Source: Bacteroidota bacterium
GTDB lineage: Bacteria > Bacteroidota > Bacteroidia > Flavobacteriales > Crocinitomicaceae
DNA: 8,720 bases
Direction of reading: 5' to 3'
Assembly: GCA_005798205.1 (NCBI GenBank)
Contig: SYKJ01000062.1
Location: 1 to 8,720 of the forward strand
The notes under the pieces were generated by a model that was not told the origin of the DNA, made no database searches, and was given only the letters and a program-made list of their open reading frames with translations. A program made the position numbers and the translations under genes. Below, one piece after another: positions 1 through 8,217 of the stretch (its first letter is position 1; each line of letters starts with the position of its first letter).

Positions 1-243
1 AGACAGTAAAAATGTTGGTACTGAATTATTTAAAATATGCTTGTAATCATCATGAGCATGAATCCAAGGCATAAAAAATATACCTTTCAATCCCTCGGTG
101 CTTCTGGGTAAAACGCCGTACTTTTGAAAATCTGTGATGAATAAAAAATCTGCCCAATAAACCAATAACATGATGGCAACAATTAGTATAGCAGGCGTTA
201 CTGCATTGCGCAAATGGCTCTCAAATTGTGCGTTATTTTTCAT
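1..243 (-). CDS. Rhomboid-family intramembrane serine protease, N-terminal part (cut by window edge)
   Basis: Reading leftward from the ATG at 243-241 gives 81 uninterrupted codons running off the window. The protein begins with a short polar stretch, then a hydrophobic segment at about residues 16-36 (first membrane helix). Next comes the YGVLPRSTEGLKGI stretch that I associate with Bacteroidota rhomboids, then WIHAHDDYKHILNNSVP. In that last stretch H64-x4-H69-x3-N73 has the same spacing as His145, His150 and the oxyanion-hole Asn154 of E. coli GlpG, which supports the family call. The catalytic Ser (GxSG) and His lie further along the protein and are missing here, so activity cannot be judged. 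Rhomboids cleave transmembrane substrates within the inner membrane; the substrate of this one is unknown. It is transcribed divergently from the DUF2480 gene, and no Shine-Dalgarno sequence is visible. The family call is fairly secure; an inactive rhomboid-like protein is possible. Confidence 0.8.
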   Translation of the reverse strand, partial: MKNNAQFESHLRNAVTPAILIVAIMLLVYWADFLFITDFQKYGVLPRSTEGLKGIFFMPWIHAHDDYKHILNNSVPTFLLS

Positions 244-278
244 TTTTAAAAAATCTTTTCAAAAAATGTGCCTTGAAA

Positions 279-309
279 AAAAAAACTGCCATACTGACTG
301 AGTTTTTTT
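279..309. repeat. A/T-rich inverted repeat in the divergent intergenic region
   Basis: A perfect 9-bp inverted repeat, AAAAAAACT at 279-287 and AGTTTTTTT at 301-309, is separated by a 13-nt spacer that contains ACTG twice in tandem. The left arm is the end of a 10-A run (276-285). On the leftward transcript it would form a 9-bp, mostly A-U hairpin near the 5' end of the rhomboid leader. It lies between divergent starts, so a terminator role makes little sense. It could be a leader hairpin, a bent A-tract element, or chance in AT-rich DNA. Confidence 0.35.
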
Positions 310-316
310 CTGCAAT

Positions 317-324
317 CAAAGTTA
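317..324 (-). promoter_or_regulatory. Candidate Bacteroidota -7 box for the rhomboid gene
   Basis: The minus strand reads TAACTTTG here, matching the Bacteroidota -7 consensus TAnnTTTG and identical to the box ahead of sucA. It would place the start of transcription near 310-313 and give the rhomboid gene a leader of about 70 nt. I see no clear -33 TTG at the expected distance, so the call rests on one 8-nt word and on position. Confidence 0.35.
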
Positions 325-339
325 CAAGATTAAATAGCT

Positions 340-347
340 TAAATTTG
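340..347 (+). promoter_or_regulatory. Candidate Bacteroidota -7 box for the DUF2480-menA unit
   Basis: TAAATTTG matches TAnnTTTG and ends four bases before the ATG at 352. With normal spacing, transcription would begin at about 352-354, on or next to the start codon, implying a leaderless or nearly leaderless mRNA. No -33 TTG is seen 17-23 nt upstream, so the promoter is either -7-dependent or a chance match in AT-rich DNA. Confidence 0.4.
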
Positions 348-351
348 CTGT

Positions 352-867
352 ATGGAAGAGATTAAGAATAAAATCAAAGAAAGTGGATTAATTCAATTAG
401 ATCTTGCAGATTTTAAACCAAAAACTGTCTCACTTGGTTTAGATTTGGCAGCTCATTTATGGCAAGGGCTTGTTCTCAAAGAAAAAGATTTTCGGACTTG
501 GATTAAAAATGAAAATTGGAGTTTATACCAAGGAAAATCTGTCTATATTTTTTGTTCTGTTGACGCCATCATTCCTACTTGGGCTTTTATGCTTGTATCT
601 TCGGCACTCCATCCTTATGCAGAATTAATTTGTGTTGGCTCAAAATCAGATATCGAAAAACAGCAGATAGCTCAAAATATAGTAAAGATTGATCCAACTG
701 AATTTAAGAATGCAAAAGTAATTATTAAAGGTTGTAGTGATATTTCAAATCCTGAATTTGCTATGGTAACTCTACTAAATCATTTGCAAGCTCATGTTGA
801 CTCTCTAATGTATGGAGAGCCTTGCTCAACTGTCCCAGTTTATAAAAAGTCAAAAAATAAGAACTAA
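352..867 (+). CDS. DUF2480 family protein of unknown function
   Basis: This is a 171-residue soluble protein with no signal peptide or membrane helix. It matches the pattern I recall for DUF2480, a family found in Bacteroidota: the opening SGLIQLDLADF, the central WQGLVLKEKDFR (about 38-48), CSVDAIIPTWAFML (68-81), IIKGCSD (124-130) and the C-terminal MYGEPCSTVPVYKK (153-166). The start at 352 fits the family's usual N-terminus, so a later start is unlikely even though there is almost no leader. Cys68, Cys128 and Cys158 each sit in one of these strongly patterned blocks, which would suit metal or Fe-S binding or thiol chemistry; this is inference. The function is not known. It precedes menA by 17 nt on the same strand and is probably co-transcribed with it. 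My recollection that relatives often sit near SUF Fe-S assembly genes is unverified. Confidence 0.85.
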   Translation: MEEIKNKIKESGLIQLDLADFKPKTVSLGLDLAAHLWQGLVLKEKDFRTWIKNENWSLYQGKSVYIFCSVDAIIPTWAFMLVSSALHPYAELICVGSKSDIEKQQIAQNIVKIDPTEFKNAKVIIKGCSDISNPEFAMVTLLNHLQAHVDSLMYGEPCSTVPVYKKSKNKN

Positions 868-884
868 AGAAACACGCTCCAAAG

Positions 885-1799
885 ATGTTAAAACTAAAAG
901 CTTGGATCAATGCAATGAGGTTGAGAACTTTACCATTATCTGTTTCAGGAATAATTTTAGGATCAGGAATGGCGGCAATGCTAGATAAATTTAATCTCAT
1001 GATTTTTTTTCTAGCCATTTTAACAACAATTGGATTTCAGGTACTCTCCAATTTCTCAAATGATCTTGGTGATAGCCAAAAAGGAAGTGACAACAAGAAT
1101 CGAATCGGTCCGCTACGAACAGTACAAGCTGGACTTATTTCGCAAAAAGAAATGAAAATTGGAATTATCCTTTGTGTTATTTTCTCTCTATTTTCCGCTG
1201 GAAGCTTAATCTATGTTAGTGCTGCAAATCTTACTAATGAACTCATCTATTTTTATATGGGCTTGGCGCTGTTATGCGTTTTAGCAGCGATTACTTACAC
1301 CATTGGGAAAAAAGCATATGGATATCACGGTTTAGGAGACCTAATGGTATTTCTCTTTTTTGGACTGGTGAGTGTGCTTGGTGTTTTTTCTCTCTATGGC
1401 CTAGAATTCGAGTGGTTGGTGCTTCTTCCTTCAATTTCTATAGGTCTTTGGAGCACGGCTGTTCTTAATTTAAATAACTTACGAGATTATGAAAACGATA
1501 AACTAACAAAGAAAAACACACGAATCGTATCAATGGGTTATGAAAAAGGAAAATATTACCATGGATTCCTAATTATAGTCGGACTTAGTTTTTGGTTTAT
1601 TTCAGTTTTAATAATTAGTGTTTTAACATTTAATTATTTACTATTTCTGAGTCTGATCCCTTCGATTTCACTCATTTTTCACTTAAAACTAGTCTTTCAG
1701 ACTTCTGAACCCAAAGATTTAGACCCTGAGTTAAAGAAAGTTGCTCTCATCATATTTTATTCTTCCCTAATTTTTGCTGTAACTACAAATTTGATTTAA
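885..1799 (+). CDS. menA: 1,4-dihydroxy-2-naphthoate prenyltransferase (menaquinone biosynthesis)
   Basis: MenA, a UbiA-superfamily integral membrane enzyme, joins a polyprenyl diphosphate to 1,4-dihydroxy-2-naphthoate with loss of CO2, giving demethylmenaquinone in the inner membrane. The 304-residue length is normal. The first Asp-rich motif is N59-D60-x-x-D63, followed by KGSDNKNRIGPLRTVQAGLIS, the stretch that separates MenA from UbiA or CyoE-type relatives. The loop YGYHGLGDLMVFLFFG (145-160) is also typical. The second Asp-rich motif is N197-N198-L-R-D201-Y-E203-N-D205. About eight or nine hydrophobic segments are spread along the chain. The start MLKLKAWINAMRLRTLPLS fits the family, with the internal Met11 less likely. 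It follows the DUF2480 gene by 17 nt, in the same unit. The prenyl chain length cannot be predicted from this sequence. Menaquinone is the usual respiratory quinone in Bacteroidota. Confidence 0.95.
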   Translation: MLKLKAWINAMRLRTLPLSVSGIILGSGMAAMLDKFNLMIFFLAILTTIGFQVLSNFSNDLGDSQKGSDNKNRIGPLRTVQAGLISQKEMKIGIILCVIFSLFSAGSLIYVSAANLTNELIYFYMGLALLCVLAAITYTIGKKAYGYHGLGDLMVFLFFGLVSVLGVFSLYGLEFEWLVLLPSISIGLWSTAVLNLNNLRDYENDKLTKKNTRIVSMGYEKGKYYHGFLIIVGLSFWFISVLIISVLTFNYLLFLSLIPSISLIFHLKLVFQTSEPKDLDPELKKVALIIFYSSLIFAVTTNLI

Positions 1800-1864
1800 G
1801 TCATTTTAAAAAGAGATTTTCTCAAAATTACTCCTTAAAAATCTTAATTTACCTTTGAAATTTA

Positions 1865-1872
1865 TAACTTTG
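1865..1872 (+). promoter_or_regulatory. Candidate Bacteroidota -7 box for the sucAB operon
   Basis: TAACTTTG is an exact match to TAnnTTTG, 26 nt before the sucA ATG, predicting transcription from about 1877-1880 and a leader of about 20 nt. A weak -33 candidate is TTA at 1844-1846 (18-nt spacer). The 99-nt gap 1800-1898 is otherwise AT-rich with no strong terminator for menA, so read-through from menA cannot be excluded. Confidence 0.5.
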
Positions 1873-1898
1873 TACTCCTACAAATGATATAAATCAAC

Positions 1899-4625
1899 AT
1901 GGATAAAGTTTCGTATATAGGGAATGCTGATTTAAATGCCATCGAACACCTCTATAAACAATATCAAAAAGATCCAAAAAGTGTAGATAATGGTTGGGTT
2001 AAATTTTTTGAGGGATTTGAATTTGCGCAAATAAATTACGATGAAGGGGGAAAAATTCCTGAAAATTTCCAAAAGGAATTTAAAGTTATACAACTTATAA
2101 ATGGCTATAGAACCCGTGGTCATTTATTTACAAAAACAAATCCTGTAAGGGAGAGAAGGTCGTATTTCCCAGATTTATCTATTGAAAATTTCGGGCTCAT
2201 AGAAAGCGACTTGGAAAGTACTTTTCAAGCTGGGGAAACCATTGGTATCGGTCCAGACACATTAAAAAATATCATTTCTCACCTTGAATTGACCTATTGC
2301 CAATCAATTGGAATTGAATTCATCTACATGCGAGATCCTGAGAGAATTGAGTGGTTAAAGACAAAAATAGAATTAAGCAATCGTCCTGAAATAAATAAGG
2401 AACGGAAAATTCATATTTTTAAAAAACTCAATCAAGCATCCGCTTTTGAAGCCTTTCTCGGAAAGAAATTCGTGGGGCAAAAACGCTTTTCTATAGAAGG
2501 ATGTGAAACTTTACTTCCAGCTTTAGACACAATGGTAGCTAGAGGCTCTGACTTAGGGGTTGAATATTTTGTAATGGGAATGGCACATAGAGGTCGCCTT
2601 AATACCTTGACAAATATCTTTGAAAAACATCCAAGTGATATTTTTTCTGAATTTGAGGGCAAAGAATTTGATTTTGAAAGCACTTTTGATGGTGATGTAA
2701 AATACCACCAAGGTTTCACTTCCAACATTGTTCTCTCAAACGGAAAAAAAATGGGCCTAACTCTCGCTCCGAATCCTTCACATCTCGAAGCTGTAGATAC
2801 GCTTGTTGAAGGAATTGCACGAGCTAAAATCGATCATGTCTATTTTGAAGAGAAGAAAGTATGTCCCGTTTTAATTCATGGAGATGCCGCAATTGCAGGG
2901 CAAGGAATTGTTTATGAAACAATCCAAATGGCACAACTTAACGGTTATAGAGCCGGAGGAACAATCCATATTGTAGTAAATAATCAAGTTGGGTTTACAA
3001 CAAATTACATGGATGCGCGCTCTTCAACGTACTGCACAGATGTTGCGAAAACAACTTTATGTCCCGTTTTTCATGTCAATGGAGATGATGTTGAAGCAGT
3101 AGTTCAAGCAATAGAAATTGCCATTGAGTACCGACAAGCTTTTAATAGAGATATTTTTATCGATCTTTTATGCTACAGAAAATATGGACATAATGAGGGA
3201 GACGAACCAAAATTTACGCAACCGAAGTTGTATGATATCATCGCAAAACATCCGAATCCTAAACTCATTTATCAAGAGCAATTAGAGGCAGAAGGAGTAT
3301 TGTCAAATGAGGAAGTAAAAATAATTGAAGATAAATACAATCAATTTTTAGAAAATGAATTTGAAGTTGCAAGAAAAAAAGAAAAAGCTTCCGTTTACGA
3401 CTTTTTAAGTTTAACATGGGAAAGATACCGCCATGGAACTTATAAAGACTTTGAGCAATCTCCAAATACTGGAGTTGACAAAAAAATACTTCTAGATCTT
3501 GGCATTAAATTATCTACTCTTCCAAACGGTAAAAAATACTTTAGAAAAATCGCTAAAATATTTGAGGATCGTCTGAATTGTATAAAAAATGATAAACTAG
3601 ACTGGGGTTCTGCCGAAATGCTTGCATATGCAACTCTTTTAACTGAAGGTCATCCAGTACGGATTTCTGGTCAAGATGTTGAAAGAGGTACATTTTCACA
3701 CCGTCATGCTGTCGTAATTACAGAAGATACAGAAGAAAAAATTCAAACTTTGAATTTGCTTTCTGACAAACAAGCAAGCTTTGAAATTTACAATTCCTTA
3801 CTTTCCGAATACGGAGTTTTAGGATTTGAATACGGTTATTCGTTGGCCACACCTAATGGGCTAACAATTTGGGAAGCACAATTTGGCGATTTTTTTAATG
3901 GTGCTCAAATAATGATTGATCAATTTATTTCGGCTGGAGAGGATAAATGGGCTACTCAAAGTGGATTAGTTCTACTGCTTCCTCATGGATACGAAGGTCA
4001 GGGTGCAGAACACTCAAGCGGTAGAATGGAACGTTTTTTACAACAGTGTGCTGATTTAAACATGCAAATAGTAAATACATCTACTCCTGGAAATCATTTT
4101 CATCTTTTAAGAAGACAACTAAAGAGAGATTTTAGAAAACCGCTTGTCGTTTTTTCTCCAAAAATGCTATTACGATTTCCAGAAGCCACATCAAGTTTAG
4201 AGGAAATGGCAACTGGAAGTTTTCAAGAGCTAATTGACGATAAAAATAGAGATGTAAAAAAAGTAGATACCCTTGTTTTTTGTAGTGGAAAGTTTTACTA
4301 TGAAATAAAACAAAAAGCGGAGGATTTGAAAGTTGAGAATATGGCATTTGTGCGTATAGAGCAACTGTATCCCTTACCTGAAAAACAAATTCTTGGAATT
4401 ATAGAAAAATACAAGGCAAAGAATACTATTTGGGCTCAGGAAGAACCAGCAAATATGGGCGCTTGGACATACATGGCAATGAATTTAAGAAAAGTAAACT
4501 TGATCGGTATTTGTCGCCCTGCAAGTGCAGCTTCCGCTGAAGGATCTAAAAAATTACATGAAAAAAGGTTAGAGAAATTATTCAATGAACTGTTTGCTTT
4601 TGCTAAAATTTCAGTTGAAAAATAA
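1899..4625 (+). CDS. sucA: 2-oxoglutarate dehydrogenase E1 component (ThDP-dependent)
   Basis: SucA decarboxylates 2-oxoglutarate on thiamine diphosphate and transfers the succinyl group to the E2 lipoyl arm (TCA cycle, cytoplasm). At 908 residues it has the usual length. The N-terminal E2/E3-contact region (about 8-43) carries the family pattern [16 protein letters not shown]. The first catalytic half has GMAHRGRLN (227-235; H230), KYHQGF (H270) and PSHLEAVD (293-300). The ThDP-Mg motif starts at G328-D329-A330 and ends at N361-N362-Q363-VGFTT, with [10 protein letters not shown] at 428-437. The transketolase-like pyrimidine domain has [15 protein letters not shown] (590-604) and [21 protein letters not shown] spread over 643-663, where E644 is the likely cofactor-activating Glu. 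[20 protein letters not shown] lies at 696-715, and the C-terminus has EEPANMGAW (848-856) and [11 protein letters not shown] (873-883). There is no E2-like fusion as in actinobacterial OdhA. sucB follows after 17 nt, which indicates an operon. Confidence 0.98.
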   Translation: MDKVSYIGNADLNAIEHLYKQYQKDPKSVDNGWVKFFEGFEFAQINYDEGGKIPENFQKEFKVIQLINGYRTRGHLFTKTNPVRERRSYFPDLSIENFGLIESDLESTFQAGETIGIGPDTLKNIISHLELTYCQSIGIEFIYMRDPERIEWLKTKIELSNRPEINKERKIHIFKKLNQASAFEAFLGKKFVGQKRFSIEGCETLLPALDTMVARGSDLGVEYFVMGMAHRGRLNTLTNIFEKHPSDIFSEFEGKEFDFESTFDGDVKYHQGFTSNIVLSNGKKMGLTLAPNPSHLEAVDTLVEGIARAKIDHVYFEEKKVCPVLIHGDAAIAGQGIVYETIQMAQLNGYRAGGTIHIVVNNQVGFTTNYMDARSSTYCTDVAKTTLCPVFHVNGDDVEAVVQAIEIAIEYRQAFNRDIFIDLLCYRKYGHNEGDEPKFTQPKLYDIIAKHPNPKLIYQEQLEAEGVLSNEEVKIIEDKYNQFLENEFEVARKKEKASVYDFLSLTWERYRHGTYKDFEQSPNTGVDKKILLDLGIKLSTLPNGKKYFRKIAKIFEDRLNCIKNDKLDWGSAEMLAYATLLTEGHPVRISGQDVERGTFSHRHAVVITEDTEEKIQTLNLLSDKQASFEIYNSLLSEYGVLGFEYGYSLATPNGLTIWEAQFGDFFNGAQIMIDQFISAGEDKWATQSGLVLLLPHGYEGQGAEHSSGRMERFLQQCADLNMQIVNTSTPGNHFHLLRRQLKRDFRKPLVVFSPKMLLRFPEATSSLEEMATGSFQELIDDKNRDVKKVDTLVFCSGKFYYEIKQKAEDLKVENMAFVRIEQLYPLPEKQILGIIEKYKAKNTIWAQEEPANMGAWTYMAMNLRKVNLIGICRPASAASAEGSKKLHEKRLEKLFNELFAFAKISVEK

Positions 4626-4642
4626 AGAAATTCGATATTAAT

Positions 4643-5863
4643 ATGGCAAATTTAGAAATGAAAGTCCCAAGTCCGGGTGAGTCAATATCAGAGGTTGAAA
4701 TTGCTGCATGGTTGGTTTCTGACGGCGACTATGTCGAAAAAGATCAAGCCATTGCAGAAGTAGATTCTGATAAGGCCACACTAGAACTTCCAGCGGAAGA
4801 GAGTGGAATAATTACCCTAAAAGCCGCAGAAGGAGATGTTGTAAAAGTTGGACAAGTAGTTTGTTTGATTGACACAGCAGCAGCAAAACCAAAGGGTTTG
4901 CCGACAAGTAAAATTAGTGAGGTAAAAAAGGAAGTAGTTGCACCTTCAGAAACAACATCAAATCACAGTACAAAAGTTGAAAAAACATATGCTTTCGGTA
5001 TTCCTTCACCCGCCGCAGCTAAAATTATGTCTGAAAAAGCAGTCTCTAAAGAACACATCAGTGGGAGCGGAAAAGATGGTCGTATTACAAAACAAGACGT
5101 TCTTAATAGCCTAGAATCTGGTGTTTCTGGTAATCGATCTACCAGGAGAGAAAAAATGTCCATGCTTAGAAGAAAAATCGCGGAGAGACTTGTTGCAGTT
5201 AAGAATGAAACTGCAATGTTAACTACCTTCAATGAAGTTGACATGAAGCCAATTATGGATTTAAGAGCGAAATACAAAGATGCTTTTGCTAAAAAACATG
5301 AGGTTAATCTCGGGTTTATGTCTTTTTTCACAAAAGCCGTTACCGAAGCCCTTCAACTTTTTCCTTCTGTAAATGGGCAAATAGATGGAACAGATATGAT
5401 TTTTCATGATTATTCTGACATTGGAATTGCTGTTTCGTCTCCAAAAGGATTGATGGTTCCTGTTGTTAGAAATGCAGAATCTATGAGCATCGTTGAAATT
5501 GAAAAAGAAATTAAGCGACTTGCAATAAAAGCTCGTGATGGAAAAATTACCCCTGAAGAAATGACTGGAGGTACATTTACAATTACGAATGGTGGTGTTT
5601 TTGGATCCATGCTCTCCACTCCGATTATCAATCCTCCACAATCTGCTATTTTAGGGATGCATAACATCGTCGAACGACCAGTTGCAATTGATGGAAAAGT
5701 AGAAATTCGACCAATCATGTTTCTTGCTTTATCTTATGATCATCGAATTATTGATGGTAAAGAATCTGTTAGTTTTTTAGTTTCAGTTAAGGAAATGCTT
5801 GAAAAACCTGAAAAAATGATGATTGGTGGAATTAACAGTTTTGAAAAATTATTTGATTTATAA
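4643..5863 (+). CDS. sucB: 2-oxoglutarate dehydrogenase E2, dihydrolipoamide succinyltransferase
   Basis: SucB forms the core of the complex and moves the succinyl group from its lipoyl arm to CoA, making succinyl-CoA. The 406-residue chain has the usual three parts. A single N-terminal lipoyl domain (about 2-78) has the lipoylated Lys44 in [13 protein letters not shown] flexible Ala/Pro/Ser/Lys linker follows, then a peripheral-subunit-binding domain (about 119-155; [15 protein letters not shown] through [11 protein letters not shown]). The catalytic domain (about 170-406) starts with [15 protein letters not shown], contains [20 protein letters not shown] (311-330), and holds the active site [13 protein letters not shown] with H367 and D371. 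One lipoyl domain, the [23 protein letters not shown] block and the position next to sucA favour succinyltransferase over the pyruvate or branched-chain E2s. The E3 partner (lpd) is not in the window. A lipoate ligase or LipA/LipB encoded elsewhere must modify Lys44. Confidence 0.97.
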   Translation: MANLEMKVPSPGESISEVEIAAWLVSDGDYVEKDQAIAEVDSDKATLELPAEESGIITLKAAEGDVVKVGQVVCLIDTAAAKPKGLPTSKISEVKKEVVAPSETTSNHSTKVEKTYAFGIPSPAAAKIMSEKAVSKEHISGSGKDGRITKQDVLNSLESGVSGNRSTRREKMSMLRRKIAERLVAVKNETAMLTTFNEVDMKPIMDLRAKYKDAFAKKHEVNLGFMSFFTKAVTEALQLFPSVNGQIDGTDMIFHDYSDIGIAVSSPKGLMVPVVRNAESMSIVEIEKEIKRLAIKARDGKITPEEMTGGTFTITNGGVFGSMLSTPIINPPQSAILGMHNIVERPVAIDGKVEIRPIMFLALSYDHRIIDGKESVSFLVSVKEMLEKPEKMMIGGINSFEKLFDL

Positions 5864-5949
5864 TTTTAAATAAAACTAAATAATTAAAGTACAAGCCAGT
5901 TAGAAGCTAGCATCTTTTAAAATATTATAGATCCCTAAATTAAGATCAA
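5864..5949. other. Intergenic gap between sucB and maeB, no clear signal
   Basis: These 86 nt are strongly AT-rich. I find no TAnnTTTG box on the plus strand ahead of maeB. The only structure is a short imperfect hairpin: GTTAG at 5899-5903 and CTAGC at 5907-5911 with one G-T wobble and a 3-nt loop, followed by ATCTTTT. This is too weak to call a terminator. maeB-ruvA could therefore be read from the sucAB promoter or from a promoter that departs from the consensus. Confidence 0.5.
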
Positions 5950-8214
5950 ATGTCAAAAATTACCAAGCAAGAAGCACTCGATTATCACTCTTCCGGAAAA
6001 CCCGGGAAAATCGAAGTTGTTCCAACAAAACCTTATGCATCCCAACGAGATTTGAGTTTAGCTTATTCGCCAGGTGTTGCGGAACCATGTTTAAAAATTG
6101 CTGAAAACAAAGATGATGCCTATAAATATACAAGTAAAGCAAATTTAGTTGCAGTCATCACAAATGGAACCGCTGTTCTTGGACTTGGAAATATTGGTCC
6201 GCTTGCAGCAAAACCAGTGATGGAAGGTAAAGGCTTGCTATTTAAAATATTTGCAGACATTGACGTTTTTGATATCGAAATTGACGCGAGTGATCCTGAG
6301 CTTTTTATTCAAACAGTAAAAGCTATTTCTCCAACATTTGGTGGAATTAATTTAGAGGATATCAAAGCACCAGAGGCGTTTGAAATAGAAAGGCGCTTGA
6401 AGGAGGAATTAGATATTCCAATTATGCACGATGATCAACATGGAACTGCAATTATTTCTGCAGCAGCCCTATTAAATGCCTTGGAGCTAGCTAAAAAATC
6501 GATTGGTAAAATAAAACTTGTGGTTTCTGGTGCAGGGCCCTCTGCCCTAGCGTGTTGTATGCTCTATCGCACTTTGGGTGTCAAGCTGGAAAATATTTTT
6601 ATGTTTGATAGCAAGGGCCTACTCCATAAAAAAAGAACAGATTTAGATGAAATGAAAATCCGATTTGCAGTTCACGATAAAGAAATATCCATTGAAGACG
6701 CTTTTAAAAAAGCAGATGTTTTTCTTGGTTTATCGCGTGCAGGACTAGTTTCCAAAGAAATGATTGCTGTAATGGGAAAAGATCCAATTGTTTTTGCCCT
6801 GGCCAATCCAGAACCAGAAATTTCATACCATGAAGCGAGTTCAGTAAGGAAAGATATCATCATGGCAACCGGAAGATCTGATAATCCGAATCAAGTAAAT
6901 AATGTTTTGGGATTTCCATTTATTTTTAGAGGTGCTTTAGATGTTCGAGCAACAACTATTAACGAAGAAATGAAATTAGCTGCTGTTAAAGCTATCGCAG
7001 CTCTTGCCAAAGAAACAATTCCAGAGGAGGTTCTTGAAGCGTATGGCAAAAAAAACATTTCTTTCGGAAGAAATCAAATTATTCCAAAACCTCTAGATCC
7101 ACGACTAATTTATCATGTAGCTCCAGCAGTGGCTAAAGCTGCAATGGATTCTGGTGTTGCAAAAAATCCAATTAAAGATTGGGATAAATACGAAAACGAA
7201 TTAAAAAGCAGACTGGGCTTGGATAATAAACTCATAAGAGACATTACCTCCAAAGCTCAAAGCAATCCAAAATCAGTTGTTTTTGCAGAAGCTGATAATG
7301 TAAAAATATTAAAAGCTGCTCAAGTTGCATACGATGAAGGAGTTGCTTTACCTATATTATTAGGGAAAAAACTACGGATTTTGCAGATGATAAAAGAATA
7401 TGCGATTGAATTACCCGAAGTTGTCATAATTGATCCAAAATCAGAAGAAGAGGAAAAAAGAAGAATTGAATACGGCACGGCATTTTTTGAACGCCGTAAG
7501 AGAAAAGGTTTTACTGAATTTGAATCCATACAAATTATGCGCGAACGAAATCACTTTGGTGCTATGATGGTTGATCAAGGCGATGCAGATGCGATGATTA
7601 CAGGATTAACACGAAGCTACAGATCATCTGTTAGCCCAGTAATACGAACAATTGGCTTAGAAAAAGATGTTCATACAATTTCAGGAATGTACATTTTAAA
7701 TTCGAAAAGAGGTCCTTTATTTTTGGCGGATACAACTTTGAATTTAAATCCTACAGCAGAACAAATTGCAGAAATTACCTACAATGTTTCCAAAATAATA
7801 CGAAAACTGAAAGTTATTCCAAAAATCGCATTGTTGAGCTATTCAAATTTTGGTTCTTCACCCGGACCAGATTCCGAAAAAATGGGAAAAGCGGTTCAAA
7901 TTTTGCATGAAAAATACCCTTCTCTCATTGTCGATGGTGAAATACAAGCAAATTTTGCTTTGAATAAAGAATTAATGAACGAAAAATTTTCCTTTTCTCA
8001 TTTAGCAAATAAGGAAGTTAATACGCTTATTTTTCCAAATCTTTCTGCAGGAAATATTTCTTATAAATTATTACAACAACTTACAGATGCAGATCCTATT
8101 GGACCAGTATTGGTTGGATTAAAAAAATCAGTTCACGTTCTACAGCTCGGAGCGTCAGTAAGAGAAATTGTTAATATGATTAAGATTGCAGTTATTGACG
8201 CACAAAACAAATAA
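5950..8214 (+). CDS. maeB: Malic enzyme with C-terminal phosphotransacetylase-like regulatory domain (MaeB type)
   Basis: The enzyme converts malate to pyruvate and CO2 with reduction of NAD(P), usually NADP in this hybrid class. The length of 754 residues is typical of MaeB. The malic domain (about 1-425) has [12 protein letters not shown] (36-47; Tyr39), [19 protein letters not shown] (72-90), [15 protein letters not shown] with catalytic Lys94, metal-binding E136-D137 (GGINLEDI) and D161/D162 in MHDDQHGTA. It continues with the dinucleotide loop SGAGPSA (193-199), ALANPEPEI (283-291) and [21 protein letters not shown] from 308. The PTA-like domain (about 430-750) has [18 protein letters not shown] (552-569), [17 protein letters not shown] (593-609), [14 protein letters not shown] (631-644) and [17 protein letters not shown] (695-711). 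In E. coli MaeB this domain binds acetyl-CoA for feedback control rather than making acetyl phosphate; the same is inferred here because the true Pta C-terminal NDLSRG signature is absent. The cofactor, NADP or NAD, is not settled by the sequence. ruvA starts 3 nt after the stop. Confidence 0.96.
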   Translation: MSKITKQEALDYHSSGKPGKIEVVPTKPYASQRDLSLAYSPGVAEPCLKIAENKDDAYKYTSKANLVAVITNGTAVLGLGNIGPLAAKPVMEGKGLLFKIFADIDVFDIEIDASDPELFIQTVKAISPTFGGINLEDIKAPEAFEIERRLKEELDIPIMHDDQHGTAIISAAALLNALELAKKSIGKIKLVVSGAGPSALACCMLYRTLGVKLENIFMFDSKGLLHKKRTDLDEMKIRFAVHDKEISIEDAFKKADVFLGLSRAGLVSKEMIAVMGKDPIVFALANPEPEISYHEASSVRKDIIMATGRSDNPNQVNNVLGFPFIFRGALDVRATTINEEMKLAAVKAIAALAKETIPEEVLEAYGKKNISFGRNQIIPKPLDPRLIYHVAPAVAKAAMDSGVAKNPIKDWDKYENELKSRLGLDNKLIRDITSKAQSNPKSVVFAEADNVKILKAAQVAYDEGVALPILLGKKLRILQMIKEYAIELPEVVIIDPKSEEEEKRRIEYGTAFFERRKRKGFTEFESIQIMRERNHFGAMMVDQGDADAMITGLTRSYRSSVSPVIRTIGLEKDVHTISGMYILNSKRGPLFLADTTLNLNPTAEQIAEITYNVSKIIRKLKVIPKIALLSYSNFGSSPGPDSEKMGKAVQILHEKYPSLIVDGEIQANFALNKELMNEKFSFSHLANKEVNTLIFPNLSAGNISYKLLQQLTDADPIGPVLVGLKKSVHVLQLGASVREIVNMIKIAVIDAQNK

Positions 8215-8217
8215 GCT

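Noticed and set aside
761..1018. Antisense open frame spanning the DUF2480-menA junction
   Set aside because: It covers the conserved C-terminus of DUF2480 and N-terminus of menA, and its translation matches nothing I recognise.
1809..1833. GAGA-TTT-TCTC mini-palindrome after menA as a terminator
   Set aside because: It has a four-base stem with mismatched flanks and no following T run, consistent with chance in AT-rich DNA.
2432..2728. 98-codon antisense open frame within sucA
   Set aside because: It overlaps conserved E1 coding sequence, shows no recognisable protein features and has no promoter, so it is a shadow frame.
4963..5718. Several antisense open frames over sucB (each 100-126 codons)
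   Set aside because: They lie opposite a fully convincing sucB, resemble no known family, have low-complexity or erratic composition, and have no start signals. They are shadow frames.
5899..5917. Short hairpin followed by ATCTTTT after sucB, as a Rho-independent terminator
   Set aside because: The stem is only 5 bp with one G-T pair and a 3-nt loop, and the T run is only four bases and not immediately adjacent. It is too weak to call.
5950..8214. Calling the maeB product a phosphate acetyltransferase, or a novel fusion
   Set aside because: The malic domain plus PTA-like domain is the standard MaeB architecture, and the PTA signature needed for catalysis is missing.
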